A stretch of 64,000 bases of DNA from Burkholderia sp. GAS332 (GTDB lineage Bacteria; Pseudomonadota; Gammaproteobacteria; Burkholderiales; Burkholderiaceae): assembly GCA_900142905.1 (NCBI GenBank), contig FSRV01000001.1:1860001-1924000 (forward strand), given 5' to 3'. Shown here piece by piece: positions 44,765 to 53,573 of this stretch (its first letter is position 1; each line of letters begins with the position of its first letter). A model generated the notes under the pieces. It saw only the letters and a list, made by a program, of their open reading frames with translations. It was not told where the DNA came from and searched no databases. A program made the translations under genes and the position numbers.

Positions 44765-46348
44765 ATGCACGACAAGATCCTGATCCTCGACTTCGGTTCG
44801 CAAGTCACCCAACTGATTGCACGTCGCGTTCGCGAAGCCAACGTGTATTCGGAAATTCATCCTCACGACGTCGACGCGTCGTTCATTCGCGACTTCGCGC
44901 CGAAGGGCGTGATCCTCTCCGGCGGCCCGAGCTCGGTCACCGAAACGGATGCGCCGCGCGTGCCGCAAGTGGTGTTCGAACTCGGCGTGCCGGTGCTGGG
45001 CATTTGCTACGGCATGCAGGCGATGGCCGAGCAGCTCGGCGGTAAGGTCGATATCGGCCACCTGCGTGAGTTCGGCTACGCCGAAGTGCGCGCGCGCAAC
45101 CATACGAGCCTGCTCGAAGGCATCAGCGACTTCACCACGCCGGAAGGTCACGGCATGCTGAAGGTGTGGATGAGCCACGGCGACAAGGTGCTCGAAATGC
45201 CGCAGGGCTTCCAACTGATGGCATCGACGGAATCGTGCCCGATCGCGGCGATGGCCGACGAGCAGCGCCATTTCTACGGTCTGCAATGGCACCCGGAAGT
45301 CACGCACACCGTGCAGGGCCGCGCGATGCTCGAACGTTTCGTGCTGCAGATTTGCGGCGCGAATCCCGACTGGGAAATGGGCCATTACATCGACGAAGCG
45401 GTCGCGAAGATTCGCGAGCAGGTCGGCAACGAGCATGTGATTTTGGGCTTGTCGGGCGGCGTGGATTCGTCGGTGGCGGCGGCGCTGTTGCATCGCGCGA
45501 TTGGCGATCAACTGACCTGCGTGTTCGTCGATCACGGCCTCTTGCGGTTGAACGAAGCCGAGCAGGTGATGGCCACTTTCGCCGATCACCTCGGCGTGAA
45601 GGTGATCCACGTCGACGCGAGCGAAGTGTTCCTGTCGAAGCTGGCCGGCGTGACCGATCCGGAAGCGAAGCGCAAGATCATCGGCGCGGAATTCGTCGAA
45701 GTGTTCCAGACCGAAGCCAACAAGCTGACCGATGCGAAGTGGCTTGCGCAAGGCACGATCTATCCGGACGTGATCGAATCGGCCGGCAAGGGTAAGAAGG
45801 CCACGCAGACCATCAAGAGCCATCACAACGTGGGCGGCCTGCCTGAGACGCTGAATCTGAAGCTGCTCGAGCCGCTGCGCGAACTGTTCAAGGATGAAGT
45901 GCGCGAACTCGGCGTGAAGCTCGGTTTGCCGCCGGCGATGGTGTATCGCCACCCGTTCCCGGGCCCGGGTCTGGGCGTGCGGATTCTTGGCGAAGTGCGC
46001 CGCGATTTCGCCGACCTGCTGCGTCGCGCGGACGCGATTTTCATCGAGACGCTGCGCACCTTTATCGACAAGGAGAGCGGCAAGTCCTGGTATGACTTGA
46101 CGAGCCAGGCGTTTGCGGTGTTCCTGCCGGTGAAGAGCGTCGGCGTGATGGGTGATGGCCGGACTTATGAGTACGTCGTTGCGCTGCGCGCTGTGCAGAC
46201 GCTGGACTTCATGACCGCGCATTGGGCACATCTGCCGCACGAGTTGCTGGGGCATGTGTCGAACCGGATCATTAATGAAGTGCGCGGGATTAACCGGGTG
46301 GTTTATGACATCTCGGGGAAGCCGCCGGCGACGATTGAGTGGGAGTGA
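44765..46348 (+). CDS. guaA: GMP synthase (glutamine-hydrolysing)
   Basis: Converts XMP to GMP using glutamine and ATP. The 527-residue enzyme has an N-terminal class I glutamine amidotransferase with the nucleophile in [13 protein letters not shown] and the His-Glu pair in [11 protein letters not shown]. The ATP pyrophosphatase has P-loop [16 protein letters not shown], and the C-terminal dimerisation domain ends [38 protein letters not shown] at 44765 is the usual start; an in-frame ATG at 44747 is also possible, and neither has a strong ribosome binding site. Its 3' end is a known integration site for genomic islands in other bacteria, which matters for the sequence that follows. Confidence 0.97.
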   Translation: MHDKILILDFGSQVTQLIARRVREANVYSEIHPHDVDASFIRDFAPKGVILSGGPSSVTETDAPRVPQVVFELGVPVLGICYGMQAMAEQLGGKVDIGHLREFGYAEVRARNHTSLLEGISDFTTPEGHGMLKVWMSHGDKVLEMPQGFQLMASTESCPIAAMADEQRHFYGLQWHPEVTHTVQGRAMLERFVLQICGANPDWEMGHYIDEAVAKIREQVGNEHVILGLSGGVDSSVAAALLHRAIGDQLTCVFVDHGLLRLNEAEQVMATFADHLGVKVIHVDASEVFLSKLAGVTDPEAKRKIIGAEFVEVFQTEANKLTDAKWLAQGTIYPDVIESAGKGKKATQTIKSHHNVGGLPETLNLKLLEPLRELFKDEVRELGVKLGLPPAMVYRHPFPGPGLGVRILGEVRRDFADLLRRADAIFIETLRTFIDKESGKSWYDLTSQAFAVFLPVKSVGVMGDGRTYEYVVALRAVQTLDFMTAHWAHLPHELLGHVSNRIINEVRGINRVVYDISGKPPATIEWE

Positions 46349-46386
46349 TCTGAACTGCTCCCAAGTCGTTCCGGGAGCTCCGGTTT

Positions 46387-46414
46387 TCCATGTTTTCCTT
46401 TAAAAAAACATGGA
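46387..46414. repeat. Inverted repeat downstream of guaA
   Basis: TCCATGTTTT (46387-46396) with AAAACATGGA (46405-46414), a perfect 10-bp stem with an 8-base loop, 38 bp after the guaA stop. It could be a terminator without a classical T tail, or the end of a lost mobile element. Confidence 0.6.
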
Positions 46415-46444
46415 GCTATTGTCCAATAAGATTCGTTGCGGTCT

Positions 46445-46829
46445 ACGAAGCTTGACCGCCCGGAACTGACGTCGGCGAAGATCATCGTCTCGGGTGGCCG
46501 TGGTCTGGGCAACGGCGAGAGCTACACGAAGGAGCTCGAACCGCTGGCGGACGAGTTGAACGCAGCACTCGGCGCATCACGCGCAGCAGTCGACGCGGGC
46601 TTCGTGCCGAACGACTATCAGGTCGGCCAGACCGGCCAGATCGTCGCGCCGCAACTGTACGTGGCAGTCGGCATGTCGGGTGCGATCCAGCATCTGGCCG
46701 GCATGAAGGACTCGAAGGTCATCGTCACGATCAACAAGGACCCGGAAGCGCCGATTTTCAGCGTCGCCGATTATGGCCCTGGTGGGCGAGCTGTTCACGC
46801 TCGTGCCGGAACTCCAGCGTGCGATCTAA
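46445..46829 (+). pseudogene. etfA: Electron transfer flavoprotein alpha subunit, 3' fragment with frameshift
   Basis: Only the C-terminal FAD-binding third of EtfA is present: [20 protein letters not shown], then [40 protein letters not shown] and [20 protein letters not shown]. After that an extra C within 46777-46779 shifts the frame. The correct ending [17 protein letters not shown] continues in the next frame to a TAA at 46827-46829. There is no N-terminal part and no etfB. A functional copy must be elsewhere. The fragment marks a rearrangement next to guaA. Confidence 0.88.
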
Positions 46830-47350
46830 GCGCGATGAAGCGAACTGGGGCGCAGCCGCCGAGCAGTCGCTGGCCAACATCCGGCAGATCCTGGCTGCCC
46901 GCGCCGGTCGCCGGTCGCCTGGATCTTACCGTGCCGGTCTCCAGCAGGTGGGTGACGAAGGCGTGCCGCAGCGAATGCGGCGCGATGGGTTTCTGGATAC
47001 CGCTGCGCTGGCGCACGATGCGGCAAGCCAGCGCTACTGGGGACCGGGTGATTAGGGTGCCCGGGGATGTCGCCCGGGAATAGCCACTCCTCGGGATGAG
47101 CGTCGTGCCAGTACAGCCGCAGGATCTCGAGCAGCCGCGGCGACAGCATCACATAGCGATCCTTACGATTTTTACCCTGAGTCACGCGAATCACCATGCG
47201 CTGGCTATCAATATCGGTGACCTTCGGGTGCATGACTTCCGACACGCGCAGCCCGGCCGCGTAGGCGGTCATCAGGATCGTGCGCTGCTTGAGGCTGGCG
47301 ATCGACTTGAAGAAGGTGGTGATCTCCTCCAGGCTCAGGACGGCCGGCAG
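46826..47350 (-). pseudogene. Tyrosine recombinase/integrase, multiply frameshifted
   Basis: The 5' part reads LPAVLSLEEITTFFKSIASL, then MTAYAAGLRVSEV, IDSQRMVIRVTQGKNRKDRY, LSPRLLEILRLYW and [12 protein letters not shown]. The frame then shifts, and the neighbouring frame carries [20 protein letters not shown], the catalytic HxLRH box. The region that should hold the last His and the tyrosine nucleophile is scrambled, so it is inactive. The N-terminal DNA-binding part is also missing. It resembles the integrases found with IS91-type elements. It abuts the etfA fragment tail to tail. Confidence 0.88.
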
Positions 47351-47388
47351 TCTGAACGGCTTCCTGCAACAGATACGACTTCTGTGTA

Positions 47389-47472
47389 TCAGCGCGATCG
47401 TCTGGTGAGCAGCTTGTCCTTCATGCGCTTGAAGAAGGCGTCCGGGACCAGGCCGCCGCGCCGCAACTTCAT
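47389..47472 (-). other. 27-codon ORF at the left end of the duplicated promoter
   Basis: Reads MKLRRGGLVPDAFFKRMKDK, then LLTRRSR and stop. Its ATG sits at the edge of the promoter copy whose twin flanks the LysR gene, so it may be the leftover start of a lost divergent gene. No homology recognised. Confidence 0.3.
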
Positions 47473-47543
47473 GTATTCCAGAATCGTATAGATAGAGCGT
47501 TATTTTTCATTATAAAGGCATGACGATCGTCGCTAGTATGCAG
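47471..47543 (+). promoter_or_regulatory. Promoter/operator copy A, upstream of uxuA
   Basis: A 73-bp segment that aligns without gaps to 52143-52215 (57 identical positions by hand count). It includes a 20-bp identical core at 47497-47516 (GCGTTATTTTTCATTATAAA). A TAGTAT -10-like box lies at 47534-47539 and a CGATCG palindrome at 47524-47529. It lies about 150 bp before the uxuA GTG. The match to the LysR-flanking copy implies control by that regulator. Confidence 0.75.
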
Positions 47544-47694
47544 AGTCCTGGCTGCGCCCCCGCGTGAACCCCGACCCGCGCACGGCGTCCATACGCGTCG
47601 CCGCGCTGGGCCAACGCGGAAAAGCCGAACCAACCAGTCACTGATACGCAGCGTCATTGAAGGCGCAGCGGGCGTGTGAGGAGGAGACTCGAAC

Positions 47695-48753
47695 GTGAAA
47701 ATGACCTTTCGCTGGTATGGCGACACGGACCCCGTGCCGCTCGCTTACATCCGTCAGATTCCCGGCATGGTCGGGGTCGTCTCGGCCATCTATGACGTGC
47801 CTGTGGGCGACGCGTGGCCGATCGACAGGATCCTGTCGCTGAAGGAGAAGATAGAGGCTCACGGCCTGACGCTGGACGTGATCGAAAGCGTGCCGGTCCA
47901 CGAGGACATCAAGCTCGGAAAACCGGCGCGCGACACGCTCATCGCCAACTACGGCCAGACGCTGCGTCACCTCGGCGCCTGCGGCGTCGAGGTGGTCTGC
48001 TACAACTTCATGCCGGTTTTCGACTGGACCCGCACCTCGCTGGAAATGCACCTGCCCGATGGATCGACGACGCTCGCGTTCGACACGCGAGCGATTCGTG
48101 AACTCGACGTCAGCCAGGGTATCCAGCTGCCCGGCTGGGACGCGAGCTATCGGCCCGAGCAATTGAAAGCCCTGTTGCGCGACTACGAAGCGCTTGACGA
48201 AGCCGGTCTCTGGGCCAATCTCGACTACTTCCTGCGCGCGATCATTCCGGTGGCCAAAGAAGCCGGCATCAAGATGGCGATCCACCCCGACGATCCGCCA
48301 CGGCCGATTTTCGGGCTGCCGCGCATCGTCAAGAATCGTGCTGACCTGCAGCGCGTGCTGGCTATCGTCGACGATCCCGCCAACGGCCTGACGCTGTGTT
48401 CGGGCTCGCTGGGCGCGGACCTGCAGAACGATATTCCGGCACTCGTGCGCGAGTTCGGTGCGCGTGGCCGGATTCATTTTGCACACCTGCGTAACGTGCA
48501 AGTCAATGCGGCGGGCGATTTTCATGAGACCTCGCATCGCTCGGCCGACGGCTCGCTCGACATGGCGGAAATCGTCAAGGCCTACTTCGAAACCGGCTTT
48601 GAAGGCTATGCCAGGCCCGACCATGGGCGAATGATCTGGGGTGAAACGGGCCGCGCTGGCTATGGGTTGTTCGACCGTGCGTTGGGTGCGGTCTACCTGA
48701 ACGGCATCTGGGAGGGCCTCGCCAAACATCCGGCCGATCATGCGGCTGAGTAA
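47695..48753 (+). CDS. uxuA: D-mannonate dehydratase
   Basis: Dehydrates D-mannonate to 2-keto-3-deoxygluconate in hexuronate breakdown. The 352-residue TIM-barrel metalloenzyme begins [20 protein letters not shown] and has [48 protein letters not shown] (metal His) and [12 protein letters not shown]. Near the end is [20 protein letters not shown]. The GTG at 47695 follows GAGGAGGAG. The gene overlaps the next one by 14 bp. First gene of the uxuA-uxuB-iolB unit. Confidence 0.95.
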   Translation: MKMTFRWYGDTDPVPLAYIRQIPGMVGVVSAIYDVPVGDAWPIDRILSLKEKIEAHGLTLDVIESVPVHEDIKLGKPARDTLIANYGQTLRHLGACGVEVVCYNFMPVFDWTRTSLEMHLPDGSTTLAFDTRAIRELDVSQGIQLPGWDASYRPEQLKALLRDYEALDEAGLWANLDYFLRAIIPVAKEAGIKMAIHPDDPPRPIFGLPRIVKNRADLQRVLAIVDDPANGLTLCSGSLGADLQNDIPALVREFGARGRIHFAHLRNVQVNAAGDFHETSHRSADGSLDMAEIVKAYFETGFEGYARPDHGRMIWGETGRAGYGLFDRALGAVYLNGIWEGLAKHPADHAAE

Positions 48754-50218
48754 TGCCTGCCTGGCTTCGCTCGCAGCGCGCACTGCTGGCGAAGTCGTCG
48801 TTCCCGCCTACGATCGCGCGAGCCTTGCACCGGGCATTGTCCATCTGGGCCTCGGGGCGTTTCATCGCGCGCACCAGGCCGTGTACACCGAGCACACGTT
48901 GCGCGCTGGCGATCACCGCTGGGGCATCGTCGGCGTGTCGTTGCGGCGTGCGGACACGTCGGAGGCGCTCACTCCGCAAGATCATCTGTATGCCGTGGAT
49001 GTGCGCGACGGCACCGCGGATTCGTTGCAGGTGGTCGGTGCGCTGATCACTTCGCTGGTCGCGCCGCAGTCGCCCGCCGCCGTGCTCGATGCGATGACCG
49101 ATCCGCGCTGCCATATCGTCAGCTTGACGATCACCGAGAAAGGCTATTGCCGCAATCCGGCCAGCGGCGTATTGCAGTTCGATCATCCCGACATTGACCA
49201 TGATCTGCGCGAGGCCGCCGCGCCGCGTAGCGCGATCGGCTTCGTCGTACGCGCGCTGGCGCTGCGCCGCGCGGCCGGTGTGGGCCCGTTTACCGTGCTG
49301 TCGTGCGACAACCTGCCGTCCAACGGCGACACGATGCGCGCGTTGACGCTGGCGTTCGCGCGCAAAGCGGATCCTCTGCTGGCCGACTGGATCGAGCTAG
49401 AGGGCGCATTTCCCAACACGATGGTGGATCGGATCGTGCCGCTGACCACAGGCGCCGATCGCATGCGCGTAGCAAAGCAACTCGGTGCCGACGATGCGTG
49501 GCCGGTGATGACCGAGCCGTTCTCGCAATGGGTGATCGAGGACCGCTTCGCGGGACCGCGGCCGGCGTGGGAGTGTGCAGGCGCGACGCTCGTGGGTGAC
49601 GCGCGTCCCTATGAGCAGGCCAAATTGCGGATGTTGAACGGCGCGCATTCGGTGCTCGCGTACCTCGGGTCGCTGATCGGCTATGACACCGTCGATCAGG
49701 CGATCGGCGCGCCGGCGGTGCTGAACTTTGTCGAAAGCATGTTGCGCGACGAGGTGGAGCCGACGCTGTCGCGACCCGCTTTGGCCACCTATCGCACTGA
49801 ACTGTTCGCGCGTTTTCGCAACACCGCGCTCGATCACCGCTTGCAACAGATCGCGACCGACGGCTCGCAGAAACTGCCACAGCGCTGGCTGGAAAGCGTG
49901 CGCGCCAACCTGAAAAGCGGCGCGCCGACCGAACGTCTCGCCTTTGCGCTGGCCGTCTGGATCGCTTACCTGAGCGGACAGGACGAGACAGGGCGCACTT
50001 ACATCATCGCGGATCCGCTCGCCGACACCCTGACCGAGGCGGTCCGCTCGACCTTGCCAGCGGATGCAGTTGATGGGGTACGGAGCCTGCTCGAAATCGA
50101 GTCGATTTTCGGTTGCGATCTGCGCGCGCACCCGCGCTTCGTCGCGCAAGTCGCGCGCCATCTGAATGCGATTCGCACACAAGGCGTCGTCAAAGCAATG
50201 GGCGCTTTTGCCGCTTGA
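48740..50218 (+). CDS. uxuB: Mannitol dehydrogenase-family oxidoreductase, probable fructuronate reductase
   Basis: NAD-dependent polyol/uronate dehydrogenase, 492 residues. The N-terminal nucleotide-binding domain contains [19 protein letters not shown]. The family catalytic pattern K-x4-N-x2-H is seen in [30 protein letters not shown] and [14 protein letters not shown] are also typical. The family includes mannitol, arabinitol and tagaturonate dehydrogenases; coupling to UxuA by a 14-bp overlap argues for reduction of D-fructuronate to D-mannonate. The ATG at 48740 gives [12 protein letters not shown]. Confidence 0.88.
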   Translation: MRLSNACLASLAARTAGEVVVPAYDRASLAPGIVHLGLGAFHRAHQAVYTEHTLRAGDHRWGIVGVSLRRADTSEALTPQDHLYAVDVRDGTADSLQVVGALITSLVAPQSPAAVLDAMTDPRCHIVSLTITEKGYCRNPASGVLQFDHPDIDHDLREAAAPRSAIGFVVRALALRRAAGVGPFTVLSCDNLPSNGDTMRALTLAFARKADPLLADWIELEGAFPNTMVDRIVPLTTGADRMRVAKQLGADDAWPVMTEPFSQWVIEDRFAGPRPAWECAGATLVGDARPYEQAKLRMLNGAHSVLAYLGSLIGYDTVDQAIGAPAVLNFVESMLRDEVEPTLSRPALATYRTELFARFRNTALDHRLQQIATDGSQKLPQRWLESVRANLKSGAPTERLAFALAVWIAYLSGQDETGRTYIIADPLADTLTEAVRSTLPADAVDGVRSLLEIESIFGCDLRAHPRFVAQVARHLNAIRTQGVVKAMGAFAA

Positions 50219-50287
50219 GGCCATTCAGGTGACCGCCGCGACTGCCGCGTTCTGCCGGTTAGCAAACCTTAATAATTGGAGGAAGAC

Positions 50288-51118
50288 ATGAGCGACCTGC
50301 TCGTCAAACCGTCAAAGCATGCCGAAGACGGCCAGATCATCCATATCACGCCGGAGAGCGCCAACTGGAAATACGTCGGCTTCGATGTTTTCGACCTGAA
50401 GCCTGGCGTGACAGTTACTCGTGGGACGGGCGATCGCGAAGTCGTGGTCGTGCTCGTCAGGGGGCACGCAACAGTGGGTTGCGAAGGGCTCGCGAGCCGC
50501 GCGATCGGCGCTCGGATGTCGCCGTTCGATGGCGCGCCATGGTCCATGTACGTGCCACCGCATACGCGCTACACGATCGTGGCCACGGACGACGTCGAAC
50601 TCGGCATCTGCTCCGCGCCCGCGAAGGGCGGTCTGCCGCCGCGCTTCATTGCACCTGACGAGGTCAAGCAGGAAACCCGCGGCGCTGGCGCCAACCTGCG
50701 TCACGTGCGCCACATCCTTCCCGAAACCGAGCCGGCGGAGAGCTTGCTGGTGGTGGAATCGGTGACGCCGGCGGGCAACTGGTCGAGCTACCCGCCGCAT
50801 CGGCACGATACCGACGATGGCGAGCAGCAGACCTATCTCGAGGAAACCTATTACCACCGCGTCTCGCCGCCGCAGGGCTTCGCGATTCAGCGCGTCTATA
50901 CCGACGACCGCAGTCTCGACGAAACGCTCGCGGCGTACGACAAGCATGTCGTGCTGGTGCCGCGCGGCTATCACCCGGTTGCCGCCGCGCACGGCTACGA
51001 TCTCTACTACCTGAATGTGATGGCCGGTCCGCGCCGCGCCTGGCACGTACATAACGAGCCGGCTCATGAATGGTTACACCAACCCGGCGCAGGCGTCGCG
51101 GTGGACGGCGCGCGCTGA
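50288..51118 (+). CDS. iolB: IolB-family 5-deoxy-glucuronate isomerase, possibly acting on a hexuronate
   Basis: A bicupin of the KduI/IolB family, 276 residues. IolB hallmarks are NWSSYPPHRHDTDDGEQQTY with metal-binding His, LEETYYHRVSPPQGFAIQRV, YTDDRSLDETLAAYDKHVVL, VPRGYHPVAAAHGYDLYYLN and HNEPAHEWLHQ. IolB normally isomerises 5-deoxy-glucuronate in inositol degradation, but no iolA, C, D, E or G is present here. The neighbours are uxuA and uxuB, and no uxaC is seen. An aldose-to-ketose step on glucuronate is the missing reaction. The ATG at 50288 follows GGAGGAAG. That it is IolB-family is firm; the substrate is inferred. Confidence 0.9.
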   Translation: MSDLLVKPSKHAEDGQIIHITPESANWKYVGFDVFDLKPGVTVTRGTGDREVVVVLVRGHATVGCEGLASRAIGARMSPFDGAPWSMYVPPHTRYTIVATDDVELGICSAPAKGGLPPRFIAPDEVKQETRGAGANLRHVRHILPETEPAESLLVVESVTPAGNWSSYPPHRHDTDDGEQQTYLEETYYHRVSPPQGFAIQRVYTDDRSLDETLAAYDKHVVLVPRGYHPVAAAHGYDLYYLNVMAGPRRAWHVHNEPAHEWLHQPGAGVAVDGAR

Positions 51119-51134
51119 GTCCCGTTGCGGTAAG

Positions 51135-52130
51135 TCAGTCGCTGTCGGCGTCGGGGCCTTGGGTGTCGAATCCGGCGGCCTCGCGCAGCGCTTGCAGCAT
51201 CGCCCGCGCACCCGGTGAGAGCCTGTCGCCGCGCCGTGTGACGATGCCCGCCGGTCCAAGCTTCAGATCGAGTTCGAACGGTAGCGGTTCAAGCGCGCCG
51301 GCAATGCAATACGGCCGCACCGGCTCGCGCGCAAGCGGCGCGATCATATCGCTCATCTGCAGCAGACTCGTGATGACAGGCAGCGATGAACTCTCCACCA
51401 CATCCGTCGGCAACGCGAGCTGCCGTTCGAGAAAAAGTTGCGTGAACTGATTACGCATCACGTTGCCTTTCGGCGGCAAGATCCAGGTTTGCGGCGCCAG
51501 TTCGTCCCAGCTCAGAGCCTTGCGCTTGACGAGCGGGTGGCCAACGCGAGCGAACAGCGCGTGCTGTGCTTCCGCGAGCGGGGCGTAGTGCAGTTCCGCC
51601 AGATCGTCCGGATTGCGGATTCGCGCGACGATCATATCCAGCTTGCCTTCCTGCAGACGCTGCACCAGCACCTCGCTGAACTCCATCTCGATGTTGACGC
51701 GAATCTGCGGAAAGCGCTTCTTGAGCAGCGCCACAGCTTGCGGCACGAGGTTGGTGGCCGCCGTGACCTCGGTGCCGATCATCGCCTGCCCGGTCAGGCC
51801 GGCTTTGAGCGCGGACACTTCGTCGTACGCGTGCTGCAACTCCGCCAGCACGCTGCGTGCATGGCGGATCAGCACCTCGCCGTACCAGGTGGGCTCGACC
51901 CCGCGGGGATGCCGTTCGAACAATTGCACACCCATCGTGTCTTCCAGTTCCCGGAGCAACTTGGTCGCCCCGGGCTGCGTCATGTGCGCGGCGTCCGCCG
52001 CGCGCAATACCGAGCGATGGGTGTCGAGCTGAACGATCAGGGCCAATTGGCGCGTCTTCAGACGCGTGGGGTCGAAGTGGCCCGTCGCGATCGCCCCCAC
52101 GCCGATATCAGGATGAATGGCTGAGGTCAC
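51135..52130 (-). CDS. LysR-family transcriptional regulator of the uronate cassette
   Basis: A 331-residue LysR protein. The N-terminal winged helix-turn-helix contains RSVLRAADAAHMTQPGATKL and LLRELEDTMGVQLFERHPRG. An effector-binding domain runs from about residue 110 (GQAMIGTEVTAATNLVPQAV). The N-terminus is about 25 residues longer than typical. The GTG at 52130 follows GGAGA. It converges with iolB and is divergent from the M24 gene across promoter copy B, the normal place for a LysR operator. GbpR-like regulators of sugar and sugar-acid genes have similar N-termini. Confidence 0.92.
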   Translation of the reverse strand: MTSAIHPDIGVGAIATGHFDPTRLKTRQLALIVQLDTHRSVLRAADAAHMTQPGATKLLRELEDTMGVQLFERHPRGVEPTWYGEVLIRHARSVLAELQHAYDEVSALKAGLTGQAMIGTEVTAATNLVPQAVALLKKRFPQIRVNIEMEFSEVLVQRLQEGKLDMIVARIRNPDDLAELHYAPLAEAQHALFARVGHPLVKRKALSWDELAPQTWILPPKGNVMRNQFTQLFLERQLALPTDVVESSSLPVITSLLQMSDMIAPLAREPVRPYCIAGALEPLPFELDLKLGPAGIVTRRGDRLSPGARAMLQALREAAGFDTQGPDADSD

Positions 52131-52142
52131 GATGTCGTCTCC

Positions 52143-52215
52143 ATGTATTCCATATCGATATAGATTTTGCGTTATTTTTCATTATAAAAGAATATCGATC
52201 GATTCTACTATGCAG
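52143..52215. promoter_or_regulatory. Promoter/operator copy B, between the LysR and M24 genes
   Basis: The twin of 47471-47543. It contains two AT-rich palindromes, ATATCGATAT at 52152-52161 and ATCGATCGAT near 52195-52204, spaced as LysR recognition and activation sites often are. A TACTAT -10-like box at 52206-52211 points toward the M24 gene, and TATAAT on the minus strand (52181-52186) points toward lysR. The 20-bp core 52169-52188 is identical to copy A. Confidence 0.75.
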
Positions 52216-52317
52216 AAGACGTCCTGCATTCCAAGGCGGGGCGGATTCCCATCACAGGCATCGACACCGGCTGCATCCAGCATCTGCGCATGCAGCCGCA
52301 CAGGAGACGACGAAGCA

Positions 52318-53484
52318 ATGAACACCCGCACCGCAGACATCCCGCCGGAAGGCATCGCGACCGACGAGTTCCTGGGCCGCGTCGCCAAGGTCCGCAGCGC
52401 ACTCGACAAGGCGGGCCTGGTCGGCCTGCTCGCCTTCGGCGATTGCTGGCGTGGCGCGAACATCGGCTACTTTACCGAGTTCCGTCCACTCGACGGCGTG
52501 TCGGACATCGCCAACGCGATCCTGCTGCTGCCCGTGGACGGCGACCCCGTGCTGTTCGTATCGGATCAATGCTTCGACTACGCGACGAGCGTGACCGCCT
52601 TCGAGGTGCGCAGCCTGCGAGAAGTCACGCAACAGGTGCAGGCATTTTCGGCGCGGCATCGCAGCGGCACGGTCGGCCTCGCCGGCGCCGCCTATATCCC
52701 CGCGGACCTGCTGCAGCGACTGAACGCCGGTCTCGGCGAACTGAAGCTCGAACCGACGATGGTGCTGGCCGAAATCAAGGCGATCAAGAGCGACGCCGAA
52801 GTGGCGCTGATGCGCAAAGCCGCCGCCTTGACCGATTCGGCGATGGCCGCGATTCGCGACGCGCTCGCTGACCGCCGTCCGTACACCGAGCGAGAACTCG
52901 CTCTGATCGCTGACCGCGCGATGCTCGCGGGAGGAGCGGACCGGACCGCCTTCGATTCGATGGTGCAATCCGGTCCGCGCTCGGCGTATAACCTGGCGCG
53001 CCCCACCGATCGCATCCTGCAACCGGGCGACCTGATCATGACCGACATCGGTGCGCGTTATCGTGGATACGTGGCCGATGGCGGACGCGGTTTCACCTAC
53101 GGCCCGGCGAATCCCGAGAAGATGGCGATCGTCGCAGCAGCGGCGCGCGCGGTCGAAGCGGGGCTCGCCGCCGCGCGTCCCGGCATGGCGGCGATGGAAC
53201 TGAACGCGGTGATTCAGCAGGCGCTGGTGAAATCGAACTACGAACAATACTCGAGCGAAGCGCGCGGCCATGGCACCGGTCACGGCACCGGCATGGACCC
53301 CGAAGAAGAAGCGCCGTGGATCGGGCCGGGCAACAAGACCGTGCTGCAGGAAAACATGGTCTTTACCCTGAAGGCGACGATCACGGTGCCGAACGTCGGC
53401 GGTTTGCGCACGGAACGTATCGTGCGGTTGACCTCGGGCGGCGTCGAAACGCTCGACCAGTTCCCGATGGAACTGCACTGGTGA
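52318..53484 (+). CDS. M24-family (pita-bread fold) hydrolase with atypical active site
   Basis: A 388-residue creatinase/aminopeptidase-P-like protein. The N-terminal domain (about 1-150) precedes the pita-bread domain. Two metal-binding Asp are present in MTDIGARYRGYVADGGRGF. GHGTGHGTGMDPEEEAPWI supplies the first His, but the second His of the usual HExP is Glu here. FTLKATI stands where metallopeptidases have T(I/V)EPGI, so one metal-ligand Glu is Lys. LRTERIV keeps the last Glu. It is therefore unlikely to be a standard Xaa-Pro peptidase; creatinase-like or DddP-like chemistry is possible. ATG at 52318 behind AGGAGAC. Same promoter type as uxuA. Confidence 0.85.
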   Translation: MNTRTADIPPEGIATDEFLGRVAKVRSALDKAGLVGLLAFGDCWRGANIGYFTEFRPLDGVSDIANAILLLPVDGDPVLFVSDQCFDYATSVTAFEVRSLREVTQQVQAFSARHRSGTVGLAGAAYIPADLLQRLNAGLGELKLEPTMVLAEIKAIKSDAEVALMRKAAALTDSAMAAIRDALADRRPYTERELALIADRAMLAGGADRTAFDSMVQSGPRSAYNLARPTDRILQPGDLIMTDIGARYRGYVADGGRGFTYGPANPEKMAIVAAAARAVEAGLAAARPGMAAMELNAVIQQALVKSNYEQYSSEARGHGTGHGTGMDPEEEAPWIGPGNKTVLQENMVFTLKATITVPNVGGLRTERIVRLTSGGVETLDQFPMELHW

Positions 53485-53573
53485 GTGCAGCGAATTTATC
53501 GTAACGTGCCGGCGAACCCACGCCGCCGACACGCAGCAGTTCAAAATATAGATTCCCAGAGAAGGGGGGAGAC

